Assembly: GCF_003121585.1 (NCBI RefSeq)
Contig: NZ_QEOO01000005.1
Span: forward strand, 1-64,000
Source: Nocardioides speluncae
GTDB lineage: Bacteria; Actinomycetota; Actinomycetes; Propionibacteriales; Nocardioidaceae
Direction of reading: 5' to 3'
Length of the DNA stretch: 64,000 bases
Made by a program: the position numbers and the translations under genes
Notes under the pieces: model-generated
The model's database searches: none
What the model was told of the DNA's origin: nothing
Seen by the model: only the letters and a program-made list of their open reading frames with translations
In this document: positions 44,533 to 53,027 of the stretch, one piece after another
Position numbering within the stretch: position 1 is the first letter of the stretch
Layout: every line of letters begins with the position of its first letter

Positions 44533-44817
44533 CACCGGTATCGGCGGAGGCTGACCTCCAACACCGTGGGCCGCCACCCGAACGGCTCGTGCGCCAACCG
44601 CCGGACCACCGTGTCCCTGGCCGCGCCCTGGCATCCGCAGCGACGACACCATCTGACGGGCTCGACAACCCGGCACCGGAGAATCGCCCGATCGGGCTCC
44701 AACCGCTGCCCGAGCACTTCGAGCCCAAGATCATAGTCACCTCCATCCTCGGGAGACCTCGACCCCTACCCGGCCACCGACGCGCCGACCGGACTACACC
44801 CTCAACTGCGAAGAGCC
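44533..44817 (-). repeat. ISL3 end, copy 2, with 76-bp internal deletion
   Basis: It matches 43558-43926 nearly base for base but lacks about 76 bases between two CAT trinucleotides (ATCAT...GGCATAGTC). This removes the transposase start codon. It also has a 6-base deletion in the terminal sequence, giving GGCTCTTCGCAGTTGAGGGT. Confidence 0.8.
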
Positions 44818-44878
44818 AGTTTGCTCCTCCGTCTGATCAGGGCCGAATACGATCGGACTTGATACGCAGCGTGTCCAG

Positions 44879-44906
44879 TAGTCTGCATATTGCGTCAGAT
44901 GAATCA
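44879..44906 (+). repeat. Right direct repeat of the putative integrative element
   Basis: It begins TAGTCTGCATATTGC and ends CAGATGAATCA. It matches 32239-32266 with two differences, and shares a CCACTACCCC downstream. It lies just before the methyltransferase gene at 44950. Confidence 0.65.
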
Positions 44907-44949
44907 ACGCGGCTGGGCTTGAACCACTACCCCAGCAGCGACGCGCCGG

Positions 44950-45705
44950 TCACCTCGGTGCGCTGAGCCGAGTCCACTGCACGCGTGTCTGCCAGGGCAG
45001 CACATACTCAGCGGCTGTGAGGTGAGACCTCATGGCGTCAACGAGTGGCTGCCGTTCCTCGTCAGGAAGATTCGCGATCCAGCCCATGGAGCCGAAGAAG
45101 GCCACCAGGGCCTGCGGGTCGACGGTCTGACGATTCGCCAGCAGCGCCTCGCGTATCTGGTTGAAAGTCTTTTCGGCGAAGGGCAGGTTCCAGGCACCGG
45201 GTGTCCAGGCGCCACTCATCATGTCGAGCGGAAACCCGGAGTCTTGAGGCCAGATCGGCGCGAGAAGTTCTTCGACGGCCGTGACGGAGGGGACGACCGG
45301 TCCGTTCGCCACGTTCCACATCACCACGAGGGCCCCGCCCGGTCGCAGGACGCGTGCGATCTCCGCCAATGCGGCCTCGTTGTCGAACCAGTGGAAGGCC
45401 TGGGCGACGAAGACCGCGTCGACCGCGTCGTTCGCGAGCGGGATCCGTTCCGCAGTGCCGTCGATCGCCTCGACGCCTGGACAAGCCGGAACAAGCAGGC
45501 GACGCATGCCAGGGTCCGGCTCGACGACCACCAGGTGCGCCATCTTCGAAGCCAGCTGACGGGTGAGCTTGCCCGTGCCCGCAGCAAGTTCCAGCACCAT
45601 CGCAGGCGACGCGAGTTCGGCGAGGTCAACGACCTGGTCCGGGTAGCCCGGCCGGCCACGCTCGTAGTCCTCGTACCAGCGATGGGGCATGTCACCGGTC
45701 ACCAT
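44950..45705 (-). CDS. Class I SAM-dependent methyltransferase
   Basis: A 251-residue methyltransferase of the UbiE/SmtA type. Motif I is VLELAAGTGKLT (about 36-47), the acidic loop is VVVEPDPGM (about 58-66), and the post-motif is GTAERIPLANDAVDAVFVAQAFHWFD (about 82-107) with LRPGGALVV after it. The substrate is unknown. ATG at 45705 is used; ATG at 45690 is an alternative. It is divergent from the methyltransferase at 45843, and its stop is 44 bases from the right direct repeat. Confidence 0.88.
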   Translation of the reverse strand: MVTGDMPHRWYEDYERGRPGYPDQVVDLAELASPAMVLELAAGTGKLTRQLASKMAHLVVVEPDPGMRRLLVPACPGVEAIDGTAERIPLANDAVDAVFVAQAFHWFDNEAALAEIARVLRPGGALVVMWNVANGPVVPSVTAVEELLAPIWPQDSGFPLDMMSGAWTPGAWNLPFAEKTFNQIREALLANRQTVDPQALVAFFGSMGWIANLPDEERQPLVDAMRSHLTAAEYVLPWQTRVQWTRLSAPR

Positions 45706-45842
45706 GGATCCATCTTGGATGGATGACGTCGACCTCTACAGCGGGTATCCCGAGGCCAATTGGCCTCTCCCCCACATCCACACGTCGCGGTCGCCGGAAC
45801 AATGGAGGCAGCCACACGAACTAACGAAGGGATGTCCGTTTC

Positions 45843-46595
45843 ATGAGTGAGGACTTCTACTCGCACTCGAAGATCTATGACCTGATGTTCCCCGGCAGCG
45901 GGCCGGCGGTTGAGTTCTACAGGGCTCAGGCCGAGCGGCAAGGCGGGACCGTGTTGGAACTCGGGTGCGGCACCGGAGACAAGCTCATTCCGATCGCCGC
46001 GGATGGGCGACCAAGCGTCGGCGTAGATCTCTCAGCGCAGATGCTGGCCGAGGCCGAGCGCAAGGCCGGCGAGCGCGGCGTCGCGGTCGAATGGGTGCAG
46101 GGCGACATGCGCGAGTTCGATCTGGGACGCACATTTGACCTCGTGTTCATCGCAGCAAACTCGTTGCTCCATCTGCACGAAGCGGCAAGCCTGGCGAGTT
46201 GCTTCGAGTCGGTGCGCAAGCACTTGGCACCCGGAGGGCGGTTCGTCTTCGACGTCTTCAATCCGAGTGTGGGTCTCCTGTCCGATGCTGATGGCGTACG
46301 GCGTACCCGGGAGTCGTTGTCGTTCGTGGACCCCGACCGCGGCGACGTGAGTGTCGATGTCGCGGAAAAGTACGACGCAGCTGACCAAGTCACTCGTGGA
46401 ACTTGGCACTTCTCGACTGCGGCAGAGCCTGACTTTGTCGTTGTCCCGCTGGAGATCCGGAGCATCTTTCCCCAGGAACTCCCCCTGGTCATCTCGCTCG
46501 GCGGGCTACAGCTCGTTGACCGCTTCGGCGACTGGTCCGGTCAACCGTTCACCGGAACCTCGGCGCTTCAACTGTGCATCTGCGAGTCAGCCTGA
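45843..46595 (+). CDS. Class I SAM-dependent methyltransferase
   Basis: A 250-residue methyltransferase. Motif I is VLELGCGTGDKLIP (about 37-50), the acidic loop is GVDLSAQML (about 60-68), motif II is FDLVFIAANSLLHLHE (about 97-112), and motif III is LAPGGRFVFDVF. The C-terminal half is beta-rich and probably binds the substrate, which is unknown. ATG at 45843 has the ribosome site GAAGGGATG about 12 bases upstream. It is divergent from the other methyltransferase gene. Confidence 0.9.
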   Translation: MSEDFYSHSKIYDLMFPGSGPAVEFYRAQAERQGGTVLELGCGTGDKLIPIAADGRPSVGVDLSAQMLAEAERKAGERGVAVEWVQGDMREFDLGRTFDLVFIAANSLLHLHEAASLASCFESVRKHLAPGGRFVFDVFNPSVGLLSDADGVRRTRESLSFVDPDRGDVSVDVAEKYDAADQVTRGTWHFSTAAEPDFVVVPLEIRSIFPQELPLVISLGGLQLVDRFGDWSGQPFTGTSALQLCICESA

Positions 46596-46624
46596 CCCGG
46601 CGCAGCGAGCCAGCGGCCCAGTAC

Positions 46625-47190
46625 TCAGCGCCTGGTCTCGTACCTGGTCAGGAGCACGCCGCCGGGAAACGTCCGGGTCTCTACCAGCTTCAGGTTCACC
46701 CAGTTGTCCAGGACCGTGAAGAAGGGTATCCCGCTGCCCACCAGGACCGGGTGGGTGACCAAACACGTACTCGTCGATCAGCCCGGCCCCGCATCGCCGC
46801 CGCGGCAAGGGTGGCGCCGACGATGTCCATGGGGCCGCCATCCTCGGCCTTGAGCCGGGTGATCTCGGAGACCGCGTCACCGGTGACCAGGCGGGCGTTC
46901 CAGTCGACCGTGCTGATCGTGGAGGAGAACACCACCTTGGGCATGTTCAGCCAGCGGCCGGCGAACTCGATGTGCGCCGGTGTGGCGCCGGGCTGCTGGG
47001 CGGCGGTCGGCCAGTGGGAGCTCATCGCCTCCCACACCTTGCGCCCGTACAGCGCCAGGTCCGTCGCCCCTACCCGGTCGGACCAGAACTTGAACACCTC
47101 GTGGCTTGGCACGCTCCAGCCGAGGTCGTCACCGGGCGCGGCGATGTAGCCGTCGAGGCTCACGTTCATGCCAAAGGTCAGCGTCCGCAT
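46625..47190 (-). pseudogene. RibD/DHFR-like reductase gene with two one-base insertions
   Basis: ATG at 47190 follows GGGAGG. The product reads MRTLTFGMNVSLDGYIAAPG to ATLAAAAMR. An extra G in GGGG near 46787-46790 shifts the frame. The second frame reads GAGLIDEYVFG, then an extra T in TTT near 46761-46763 shifts it again. The third frame finishes as LVGSGIPFF, VNLKLVETRTFPGGVLLTRYE and stops at 46625. Removing both bases restores a complete 188-residue reductase. Confidence 0.8.
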
Positions 47191-47385
47191 GGCGTCAGCC
47201 TCCCGTGAGTCGGCAATCGGCGTACAGGCCAACATGGCGCGGAAAGTTCATCGGTCAGACCACACGACGCCTGGTTGACCACCGCGCCAGCCTCCTCCTA
47301 GCACTGCCCCAGACTTCGCCTGATCGGGCATGCCGGATCACATTGGGCAGATCATCATGGAGATTCCAGTCCCTTGGGGGTGCAT

Positions 47386-49536
47386 ATGCCTGACGTCTGC
47401 CCGGATTGCGGTGGGCAGATCGAGCCGCGCGCGGAATTCTGTGACTCCTGCGGCGTGTACGTCGGCTGGGACCAGACGAGGATCGGGACCCGGATCCACC
47501 CCGTCCGGCCGTCGCCCGAAGCTGTCGGCCGCCAGCCCGCCGAAGAGCGCAGGCCGGCCGACCGCCCGCCAGTCGGCAAGGTCACCACCGGACTGGCGAT
47601 GCAGGTCTCGGACACTCACCTCGACGTGGCGCCAGGCGAGGTTGGCATCTTCGAGGTCATCGTCCGCAACACCGGCTCGCTGGTGGAGCAGTTCGTCGTC
47701 CGGGTCGGCGGCGAGGCCGCCTTCTTCGCGACCGTGTCGGTCCCCCAGCTTCAGGTCTATCCAGGCAACGAGGCGCGCACCCAGGTGACGTTCGCTCCTC
47801 CTCGGGCGGTCCAGCCGAACGCCGGATCGCACCGCTGGATCGTCGAGGTCGCCTCCACGGTGAGTCCGGAGCGCGACCAGATCGAGGGCACGGTCACCGT
47901 GGCCGGGTTCGCCGACGTCGCCGCGGCGTTGGATCCCGCGCGCACCAAGGGGCGGGGCACCAGGTTCAACAACAGCCTCCGCCTGGAGAACCGGGGAAAT
48001 GCCCTGGTGCAGGTGTTCGCCAGCCCCGACGACCCCACCCGGGAGATCGGCTTCCGCGGTGGTGCGACCGCGACCGCGTTGGCCCCCGGCCAGATGGCCA
48101 CCGAGACCTTGACCGGCCAGACCAAGCGGAGCTGGTTCGGAGCGCCCCAGACGTTGCCGTTCACGGTGGACGTGCGCACGTCACTGAGCGGTACGCCGTA
48201 CACGAGCGGGCCACCGGACGGCGGGCCAACCCACGCCGCCGGAGCATGGGCGGGTACGGCGCAGCCCGGTCAGGCCGACACCCAGACCTTGACCGGCACC
48301 CGGATCCAGAAGCCGGTGTTCCCGCGCTGGCTCCCAGTCGCGGTCATCGCACTGATCGGCCTGATTGTCGCCGCGGTCATGTACTTCACCGGCGCTGAGA
48401 CAGCTGCGGTGCCGGCCGTGGCAGGCGACCCGCAGGCCGAGGCTGTGGAGAAGATCGAGGCGGCAGGACTCGAGGCGGACGTCGAACGGGAGAAGAGCGA
48501 AGACGTCAAGGCCGGGCTGGTCACCCGCACCGACCCGGCCGCCGACACGGACGTGGAGGTCGGCGAGACGGTCAAGGTGTTCGTCTCCTCCGGGCCGGAG
48601 GGCAAGGCGCCGGTGGTCCCCGCCCTTGTGGGGCTGACCGCTGACGAGGCCGAGCAGGCACTTGATGACGTGGGCCTGGAGGCCCGGCGTACCGAACCCA
48701 TCTTCGATGACGCGGTCCCTGCCGGACAGGTGATCAGGTCGGCGCCGGAGGCCGGGACCACTCTGGCTCGCGGCGAAACAGTCGCCCTGGTCATCTCCAA
48801 GGGCCCGAAGGAGGATGGCGGCGACGGCGGCGGCCCCATCGTCGTGCCGGACGTCGGTGGACTCTCCGGGGCCGACGCCGAGGACCTGCTCGAAGACACG
48901 GGCTTTACCGAGGTCGACACACGCGAGGTGGCGCACAACGAGGTCCCCTCGGGTGATGCGATCGGCACCGACCCCGCCGACGGCACGGAGGCAGTCGGCG
49001 ATGATCCGATCACCCTGTTGGTGTCGACCGGTCCGACCACGCCCTTTGACCTGGCCGAGGCCGCGGAGGACGCGACCTGGTCGACAGAAACCGGAGAGAT
49101 CGACTTCGGCGATGACTCCGACCCCACCCGGGGCCTAGCCCTGCTCACCTCGGACAACCTCGAGGACGGCACCCCCGCCTCCGACGACCTGCGCATGCAT
49201 CCCGAGGAGGTACCTGGCGGCGTGGTGGCCGGTGAGTTCGAGCTTCCCGCGGCGCTGATCGACGGAGACCTGCTCATCGCTCGCGTGGGCTTCCTCGCCG
49301 ACGGCCCCGGAACCGCAGACGTGGTCATCGAGGCGGTGATGCCGGACGGCGAAACCCTGGAGCTGGTCCGGGCCTCCGTCGACGGCACGGACGGCATCGT
49401 GCGCGAATTCTCGGCCGACCTCAGCGACGGTGCGGGTGCCGAGGTGATCCGGATCGTTGTGGACTCGGTCGAGTCCACGCAGTTCGGTGACGCAGTCCTG
49501 GTGGATCCGGTGCTCACCGGGACACCGGAGGAGTGA
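47386..49536 (+). CDS. Zinc-ribbon, single-pass PASTA-domain protein
   Basis: A 716-residue protein. The N-terminal zinc ribbon has Cys5/Cys8/Cys19/Cys22 (CPDC...CDSC). A beta-sandwich region of about 65-300 follows, then one membrane helix at about 315-335 (LPVAVIALIGLIVAAVMYF). Outside are three PASTA repeats (about 340-405, 408-475, 480-548) and a C-terminal beta domain (about 550-716). PASTA domains bind peptidoglycan or muropeptides, usually on Ser/Thr kinases or penicillin-binding proteins; no kinase domain is present here. ATG at 47386 has a GGGGG site; TTG at 47374 is possible. Confidence 0.85.
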   Translation: MPDVCPDCGGQIEPRAEFCDSCGVYVGWDQTRIGTRIHPVRPSPEAVGRQPAEERRPADRPPVGKVTTGLAMQVSDTHLDVAPGEVGIFEVIVRNTGSLVEQFVVRVGGEAAFFATVSVPQLQVYPGNEARTQVTFAPPRAVQPNAGSHRWIVEVASTVSPERDQIEGTVTVAGFADVAAALDPARTKGRGTRFNNSLRLENRGNALVQVFASPDDPTREIGFRGGATATALAPGQMATETLTGQTKRSWFGAPQTLPFTVDVRTSLSGTPYTSGPPDGGPTHAAGAWAGTAQPGQADTQTLTGTRIQKPVFPRWLPVAVIALIGLIVAAVMYFTGAETAAVPAVAGDPQAEAVEKIEAAGLEADVEREKSEDVKAGLVTRTDPAADTDVEVGETVKVFVSSGPEGKAPVVPALVGLTADEAEQALDDVGLEARRTEPIFDDAVPAGQVIRSAPEAGTTLARGETVALVISKGPKEDGGDGGGPIVVPDVGGLSGADAEDLLEDTGFTEVDTREVAHNEVPSGDAIGTDPADGTEAVGDDPITLLVSTGPTTPFDLAEAAEDATWSTETGEIDFGDDSDPTRGLALLTSDNLEDGTPASDDLRMHPEEVPGGVVAGEFELPAALIDGDLLIARVGFLADGPGTADVVIEAVMPDGETLELVRASVDGTDGIVREFSADLSDGAGAEVIRIVVDSVESTQFGDAVLVDPVLTGTPEE

Positions 49537-49566
49537 CGACCTAGGTCGGGGCAACGGCTGGAGCAT

Positions 49567-50379
49567 CTATCCCGAGTGGCAGGAACGAGAGAGGTCTCCC
49601 CGGCCGTGATGGGGCCGGAGCTTGAAGATCAGGATGCCGAGGTACTTGTTCATCCACGCCTGCTTGTGCGGGTAACGGCGTCTGGCGGCCTCGGACAACT
49701 GCGGCTCGTCTGCGGTCTCGATCCAGAGCCCGGCCGCGCTGAACACGTTGATCAGATCAGACATTGTGTAGGTGGGCTTCGTAAGGGCGATCTGCTCGTT
49801 CCATCCAGTGCGGTAGGTGTATGAGGCTTGGGAAAAGTACTCCTCGCCCAACGAAGTGCCGTTCTGCTCGGCCCGTTCGACGGCATATCGGACCGGTTGG
49901 GTCCTGGTCAGCAGGATGAATCCATTGTCGGCCAGCATCGCCCGGGCCGCTCGGAGGGTTCGGACGGGATCCCTCGCGTATCCCAAGGACTGCAGGAACA
50001 AGATGCGGTCGAACGTGCGACCGGAGAGCTCTGGCATCGAATCCAGGTCATTGAGATCGCCTCGAATGAACTCCATTCCAGGCGGCGGCGCACTCAGGAA
50101 GTTGCCGCTGACATCGACACCTAGGGCAGCGGTCGCACCCTCTCCGACCAGCTCGGCGAGCTTGCCGCCGTTGCCGCAACCGACATCGAGCACCGACCGC
50201 CCGCTGATGCTGCCCAGCATGGCTCGCTGCGCAGGCCATTCGACAAGCCGCTCTAACGAGTCGTCCCTGCTTCGCGCCCGCTCGTAGTCTGGAGCGAGTT
50301 CTGGCCAAGCATGGCTCGGATCCCCAGGATTGTTCATGTGCGAGCTCGTCGCCTCCCGTGAGTCGTCTGCAGTCGCCAC
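49567..50379 (-). CDS. Class I SAM-dependent methyltransferase
   Basis: A methyltransferase of about 270 residues. Motif I is VLDVGCGNGGKLAEL, the acidic loop is GVDVSGNFL, motif II is FDRILFLQSLGYARD, and motif III is LADNGFILLTRT. The C-terminal segment FSAAGLWIETADEPQLSEAA to KLRPH is repeated at the ISL3 junction near 42911. GTG at 50379 was chosen since TAAGTT lies seven bases upstream (leaderless); ATG at 50337 is possible and fits the family start MNNPGDPSHAW. Confidence 0.87.
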   Translation of the reverse strand: MATADDSREATSSHMNNPGDPSHAWPELAPDYERARSRDDSLERLVEWPAQRAMLGSISGRSVLDVGCGNGGKLAELVGEGATAALGVDVSGNFLSAPPPGMEFIRGDLNDLDSMPELSGRTFDRILFLQSLGYARDPVRTLRAARAMLADNGFILLTRTQPVRYAVERAEQNGTSLGEEYFSQASYTYRTGWNEQIALTKPTYTMSDLINVFSAAGLWIETADEPQLSEAARRRYPHKQAWMNKYLGILIFKLRPHHGRGDLSRSCHSG

Positions 50380-50492
50380 GAAGCAGAACTTAGCGCGTCC
50401 CTTGGGACTCCACCACGGGCACTTCCCAGCCGCTCCGATAGCCCGCGAGATCGGCCAGTGCCGCGCACCATGCGGTGCGCGGCACTGGATCC

Positions 50493-50948
50493 TCAGACGG
50501 TCCGGGTGCGCAGGCTCCGCGCCAGGGCGGGGATCATCACCGCAGCTGGGACGAGGTGCAGTCCGATCAGGGCTACGACGGTGGCCGCGGCGGCCCCGGA
50601 GATGAGTGGCGGGACCAACGAGATCGCGGTCAGCGACACCGTGGTCTGCACGAATCTCTCGGCGGGGCGGGCGCTCCAGCGCAGGAGGCCGGCGGCGATG
50701 ACGATGCCCACGACCGAGAAGAAGCCGGTCACCACGGCGAACCCGCCCAACGGGATCGTCTCGCCGCCCTCGGTGATCTCGAAGTCGACGCCGGCGGCCC
50801 GCGCCAGTGCAGCGACGATCGTGGTGGCCGCGATGGCTGCGCAGGTGGCGGCCAGGCCGGTGCCGGCCAGCCCACGTAGTCGGTGCACGTTGCTGGTGTT
50901 ACCCGACGCCGGGCGTGCGACTACTGCTGTGTCGTTCATGCTGTGCAT
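50493..50948 (-). CDS. DUF6069-like four-helix membrane protein
   Basis: A 151-residue integral membrane protein with four hydrophobic helices: about 26-50, 68-87, 100-120 and 122-142. The loop VDFEITEGGETIPLGGFAVVTGFFSVVG matches DUF6069 proteins. Function is unknown. ATG at 50948 has a GGAGGAA site. It follows the small cupin-like gene by 12 bases and the sigma factor gene upstream, so all three are probably one operon. Confidence 0.85.
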   Translation of the reverse strand: MHSMNDTAVVARPASGNTSNVHRLRGLAGTGLAATCAAIAATTIVAALARAAGVDFEITEGGETIPLGGFAVVTGFFSVVGIVIAAGLLRWSARPAERFVQTTVSLTAISLVPPLISGAAAATVVALIGLHLVPAAVMIPALARSLRTRTV

Positions 50949-50960
50949 CTCATTCCTCCG

Positions 50961-51215
50961 TCATTCGATAGCTGATTGATGGGATGCGGCTGGGGTGACG
51001 ATGTGCACCTCGGCCGTACGGCGGCCGGGGTTCCGCAGGGCGCGGACACCCGTGCCACGGAGCCAGAACCCGGCATCACGTCCGAGCACCGGTCCGAGCT
51101 CGCCGTCGCGCAGCTCAAGCTGCACCCGGCCACGGGCGATGACGCCGAACGCGTCGTGCCACTCCCCTGCGACCACCGCGACCCGCGCCCCTCCGCGCAG
51201 CGCGATCGTGCGCAC
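50961..51215 (-). CDS. Small cupin-like beta-barrel protein
   Basis: An 84-residue protein, VRTIALRGGARVAVVAGEWH to HIVTPAASHQSAIE. Alternating hydrophobic residues and a GEWHDAFGVIARGRVQLELRDGE pattern suggest a cupin-like barrel. Function is unknown. GTG at 51215 begins four bases after the stop of the sigma gene, so translation is likely coupled. It is the middle gene of the sigma operon. Confidence 0.65.
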   Translation of the reverse strand: MRTIALRGGARVAVVAGEWHDAFGVIARGRVQLELRDGELGPVLGRDAGFWLRGTGVRALRNPGRRTAEVHIVTPAASHQSAIE

Positions 51216-51219
51216 GGGA

Positions 51220-52188
51220 CTACTCGGTACCGTCGGTCGGCAGGCGCTCCGGGAGCCCCAGCCGCGGGAACTGGTCTTCGTGGAAGGTGACGATCTCGGC
51301 GATCGCCCCACCGGTGATGCGCAGCACGTCGATCGTCAAGGGCAGGTATGCGCCCTCCTGCTCCCGCCAGTCGTAGAAGGCGATGGCGGGCTGCCGGTTC
51401 ACGGAGGTGAGGACGCTGCGGAGGCGCTCCATGGTCCCGAAGCCCTCCCCGATCCAGTTGCTCACGACCGCGTCGCGGCCGACGTACAGACCCGGCGTGG
51501 GCGGCATCGAGAAGCGGACATCCTCGCGCAGCAGCGCGGCGACGCTCTTCACGTCCGTGGCCACGCTGGCGTCGGTGTAGCGGCGCACGAGGTCGCGGGT
51601 CGCGGCGTCCTCCTCGCCCCCGGTCCAGTCCTGCCGCTCAGCCGGCAAGTGCTCGCGCATGCCTGCGCGGGCCCGCTGCAGCGCACTGTTCACGGAGTTG
51701 ACGGAGTCCCCGAGGAGCTCCGCGACGTCCTTCGCCGGCCAGCCGAGCACGTCGCGCAGTATGAGCACGGCCCGCGGGCGCGGTGCGAGGTGCTGGACCG
51801 CGACCAGGTACGCCAGCTCGGTCGTCTCCCGCGCGACGGCGACGGCCTCGGGCTCGTCCGCCTCACCCGCGGCCAGCTCGTCGAGCAGCCGATCCGGGTA
51901 CGGCTGGAGCCACAGCACCTCGCCGCCGGTCGCGGGCTCCGGGCGCCGCTTGGCGAGCAGGTCCAGGCAGGCGTTGGTGGCGATCCGGTACAGCCAGGCC
52001 CGGAACGTCGACCGCCCTTCGAAGGTCTCCCGCCGCCGCCAGGCACGCAGGAACGTCTCCTGCACGGTGTCCTCGGCGTCCTCGAACGACCCGAGCATCC
52101 GGTAGCAGTGCACGTGCAGCTCGCGCCGGTGCCGCTCCGCGAGCCCCGAGAACGCCGACTCGTCAACCAGCCGCATGTCCGTATCCAT
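51220..52188 (-). CDS. ECF sigma factor with SnoaL-like C-terminal domain (SigX5 type)
   Basis: A 322-residue sigma factor. Region 2 is about 10-75 (AERHRRELHVHCYRMLGSFEDAEDTVQETFLRAWRR), and region 4 is about 125-180 (LAPRPRAVLILRDVLGWPAKDVAELLGDSVNSVNSALQRARAGMREH). A SnoaL-like domain follows (about 195-320). In such sigma factors the extra domain replaces a separate anti-sigma factor. ATG at 52188 follows GGAAGG; a longer frame is open upstream. It heads the operon with the cupin-like and membrane genes. Confidence 0.9.
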   Translation of the reverse strand: MDTDMRLVDESAFSGLAERHRRELHVHCYRMLGSFEDAEDTVQETFLRAWRRRETFEGRSTFRAWLYRIATNACLDLLAKRRPEPATGGEVLWLQPYPDRLLDELAAGEADEPEAVAVARETTELAYLVAVQHLAPRPRAVLILRDVLGWPAKDVAELLGDSVNSVNSALQRARAGMREHLPAERQDWTGGEEDAATRDLVRRYTDASVATDVKSVAALLREDVRFSMPPTPGLYVGRDAVVSNWIGEGFGTMERLRSVLTSVNRQPAIAFYDWREQEGAYLPLTIDVLRITGGAIAEIVTFHEDQFPRLGLPERLPTDGTE

Positions 52189-52304
52189 CGCGTCATCCTT
52201 CCGTCTCATCCTGTCCCGTCGTACGTATGACGGGTACTGGCGCGACAACTCATCACTCTTAATCGCGTTGCTCCGGCGAGCTCCCGGCCCTAGCGTGAGC
52301 TGCG

Positions 52305-53027
52305 ATGACCACTCAGCTCTTTGCGCTCAGCTTCGATGCGAACGACCCGGCCCAGCTGGCGGCCTTCTGGGCCGGCGTCCTCGGCTTCGAGGTGCACGAC
52401 GGCGCGCAGGGCAGCGTCGAGCTGTGGCCGAACGACGACACCGGGTTCCGGCTCCGCTTCAACCCGAGTCAGGCGCAGAAGGCCGGTCCGAACCAGATGC
52501 ACTTCGACCTGACCAGCGCCTCGCTCGAGGACCAGCAGGCGACGGTTGACCGAGCCCTGAGCCTCGGCGGCCGGCACATCGACGTCGGCCAGCTACCGGA
52601 AGAGGAGCACGTGGTGCTCGCCGACCCCGAGGGCAACGAGTTCTGCGTCATCGAGCCGGGCAACAACTTCCTCGCCGACTGCGGGTTCATCGGCGCGCTG
52701 GCCTCCGACGGCACCCAGGAGGTCGGCTACTTCTGGAGCAAGGCCCTGGGCTGGCCACTGGTCTGGGATCAGGACGAGGAGACCGCGATCCGGTCCCCGC
52801 ACGGCGGCCCGAAGATCACCTGGGGCGGTCCCCCGGTGGCACCGAAGCTCGGGAAGAACAGGTTGCACTTCGACCTCGCTCCCCCTGCCGACGGCGACCA
52901 GCAGGCCGAGGTCGACCGGCTCATCTCACTCGGCGCGACCCGGCTCGACATCGGTCAGGGTGACGTCGACTGGGTGGTGCTTGCCGACCCGGACGGCAAC
53001 GAGTTCTGCGTCCTCAGCCGAAGCTGA
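52305..53027 (+). CDS. Tandem-domain VOC family protein
   Basis: A 240-residue protein with two VOC repeats (about 3-115 and 120-238). Both show HFDL (MHFDLTSAS, LHFDLAPPA) and end VLADPEGNEFCVIEPG and VLADPDGNEFCVLSRS. The two halves are clearly duplicated. Function is unknown. TAGCGT (52291-52296) ends eight bases before the ATG, indicating a leaderless transcript. AATCGCGTTGCT, 18 bases further upstream, weakly resembles the 19-base motif of the other VOC genes. Its 3' end overlaps the convergent isochorismatase gene by 14 bases. Confidence 0.9.
   Translation: MTTQLFALSFDANDPAQLAAFWAGVLGFEVHDGAQGSVELWPNDDTGFRLRFNPSQAQKAGPNQMHFDLTSASLEDQQATVDRALSLGGRHIDVGQLPEEEHVVLADPEGNEFCVIEPGNNFLADCGFIGALASDGTQEVGYFWSKALGWPLVWDQDEETAIRSPHGGPKITWGGPPVAPKLGKNRLHFDLAPPADGDQQAEVDRLISLGATRLDIGQGDVDWVVLADPDGNEFCVLSRS

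Larger units (their letters stand above)
32239..44906. mobile_element. Putative 12.7-kb integrative element carrying nested Tn3 and ISL3 pieces
   Basis: The region between the two related direct repeats contains a tyrosine recombinase gene next to the left repeat, a coupled HTH gene, a zinc-finger recombinase-like gene split by a Tn3-family transposon, a GNAT gene, ISL3 fragments and a DinB gene. Broken chromosomal genes lie on the left side. The boundary call is an inference from repeat position; no intact empty site is available here. Confidence 0.5.
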
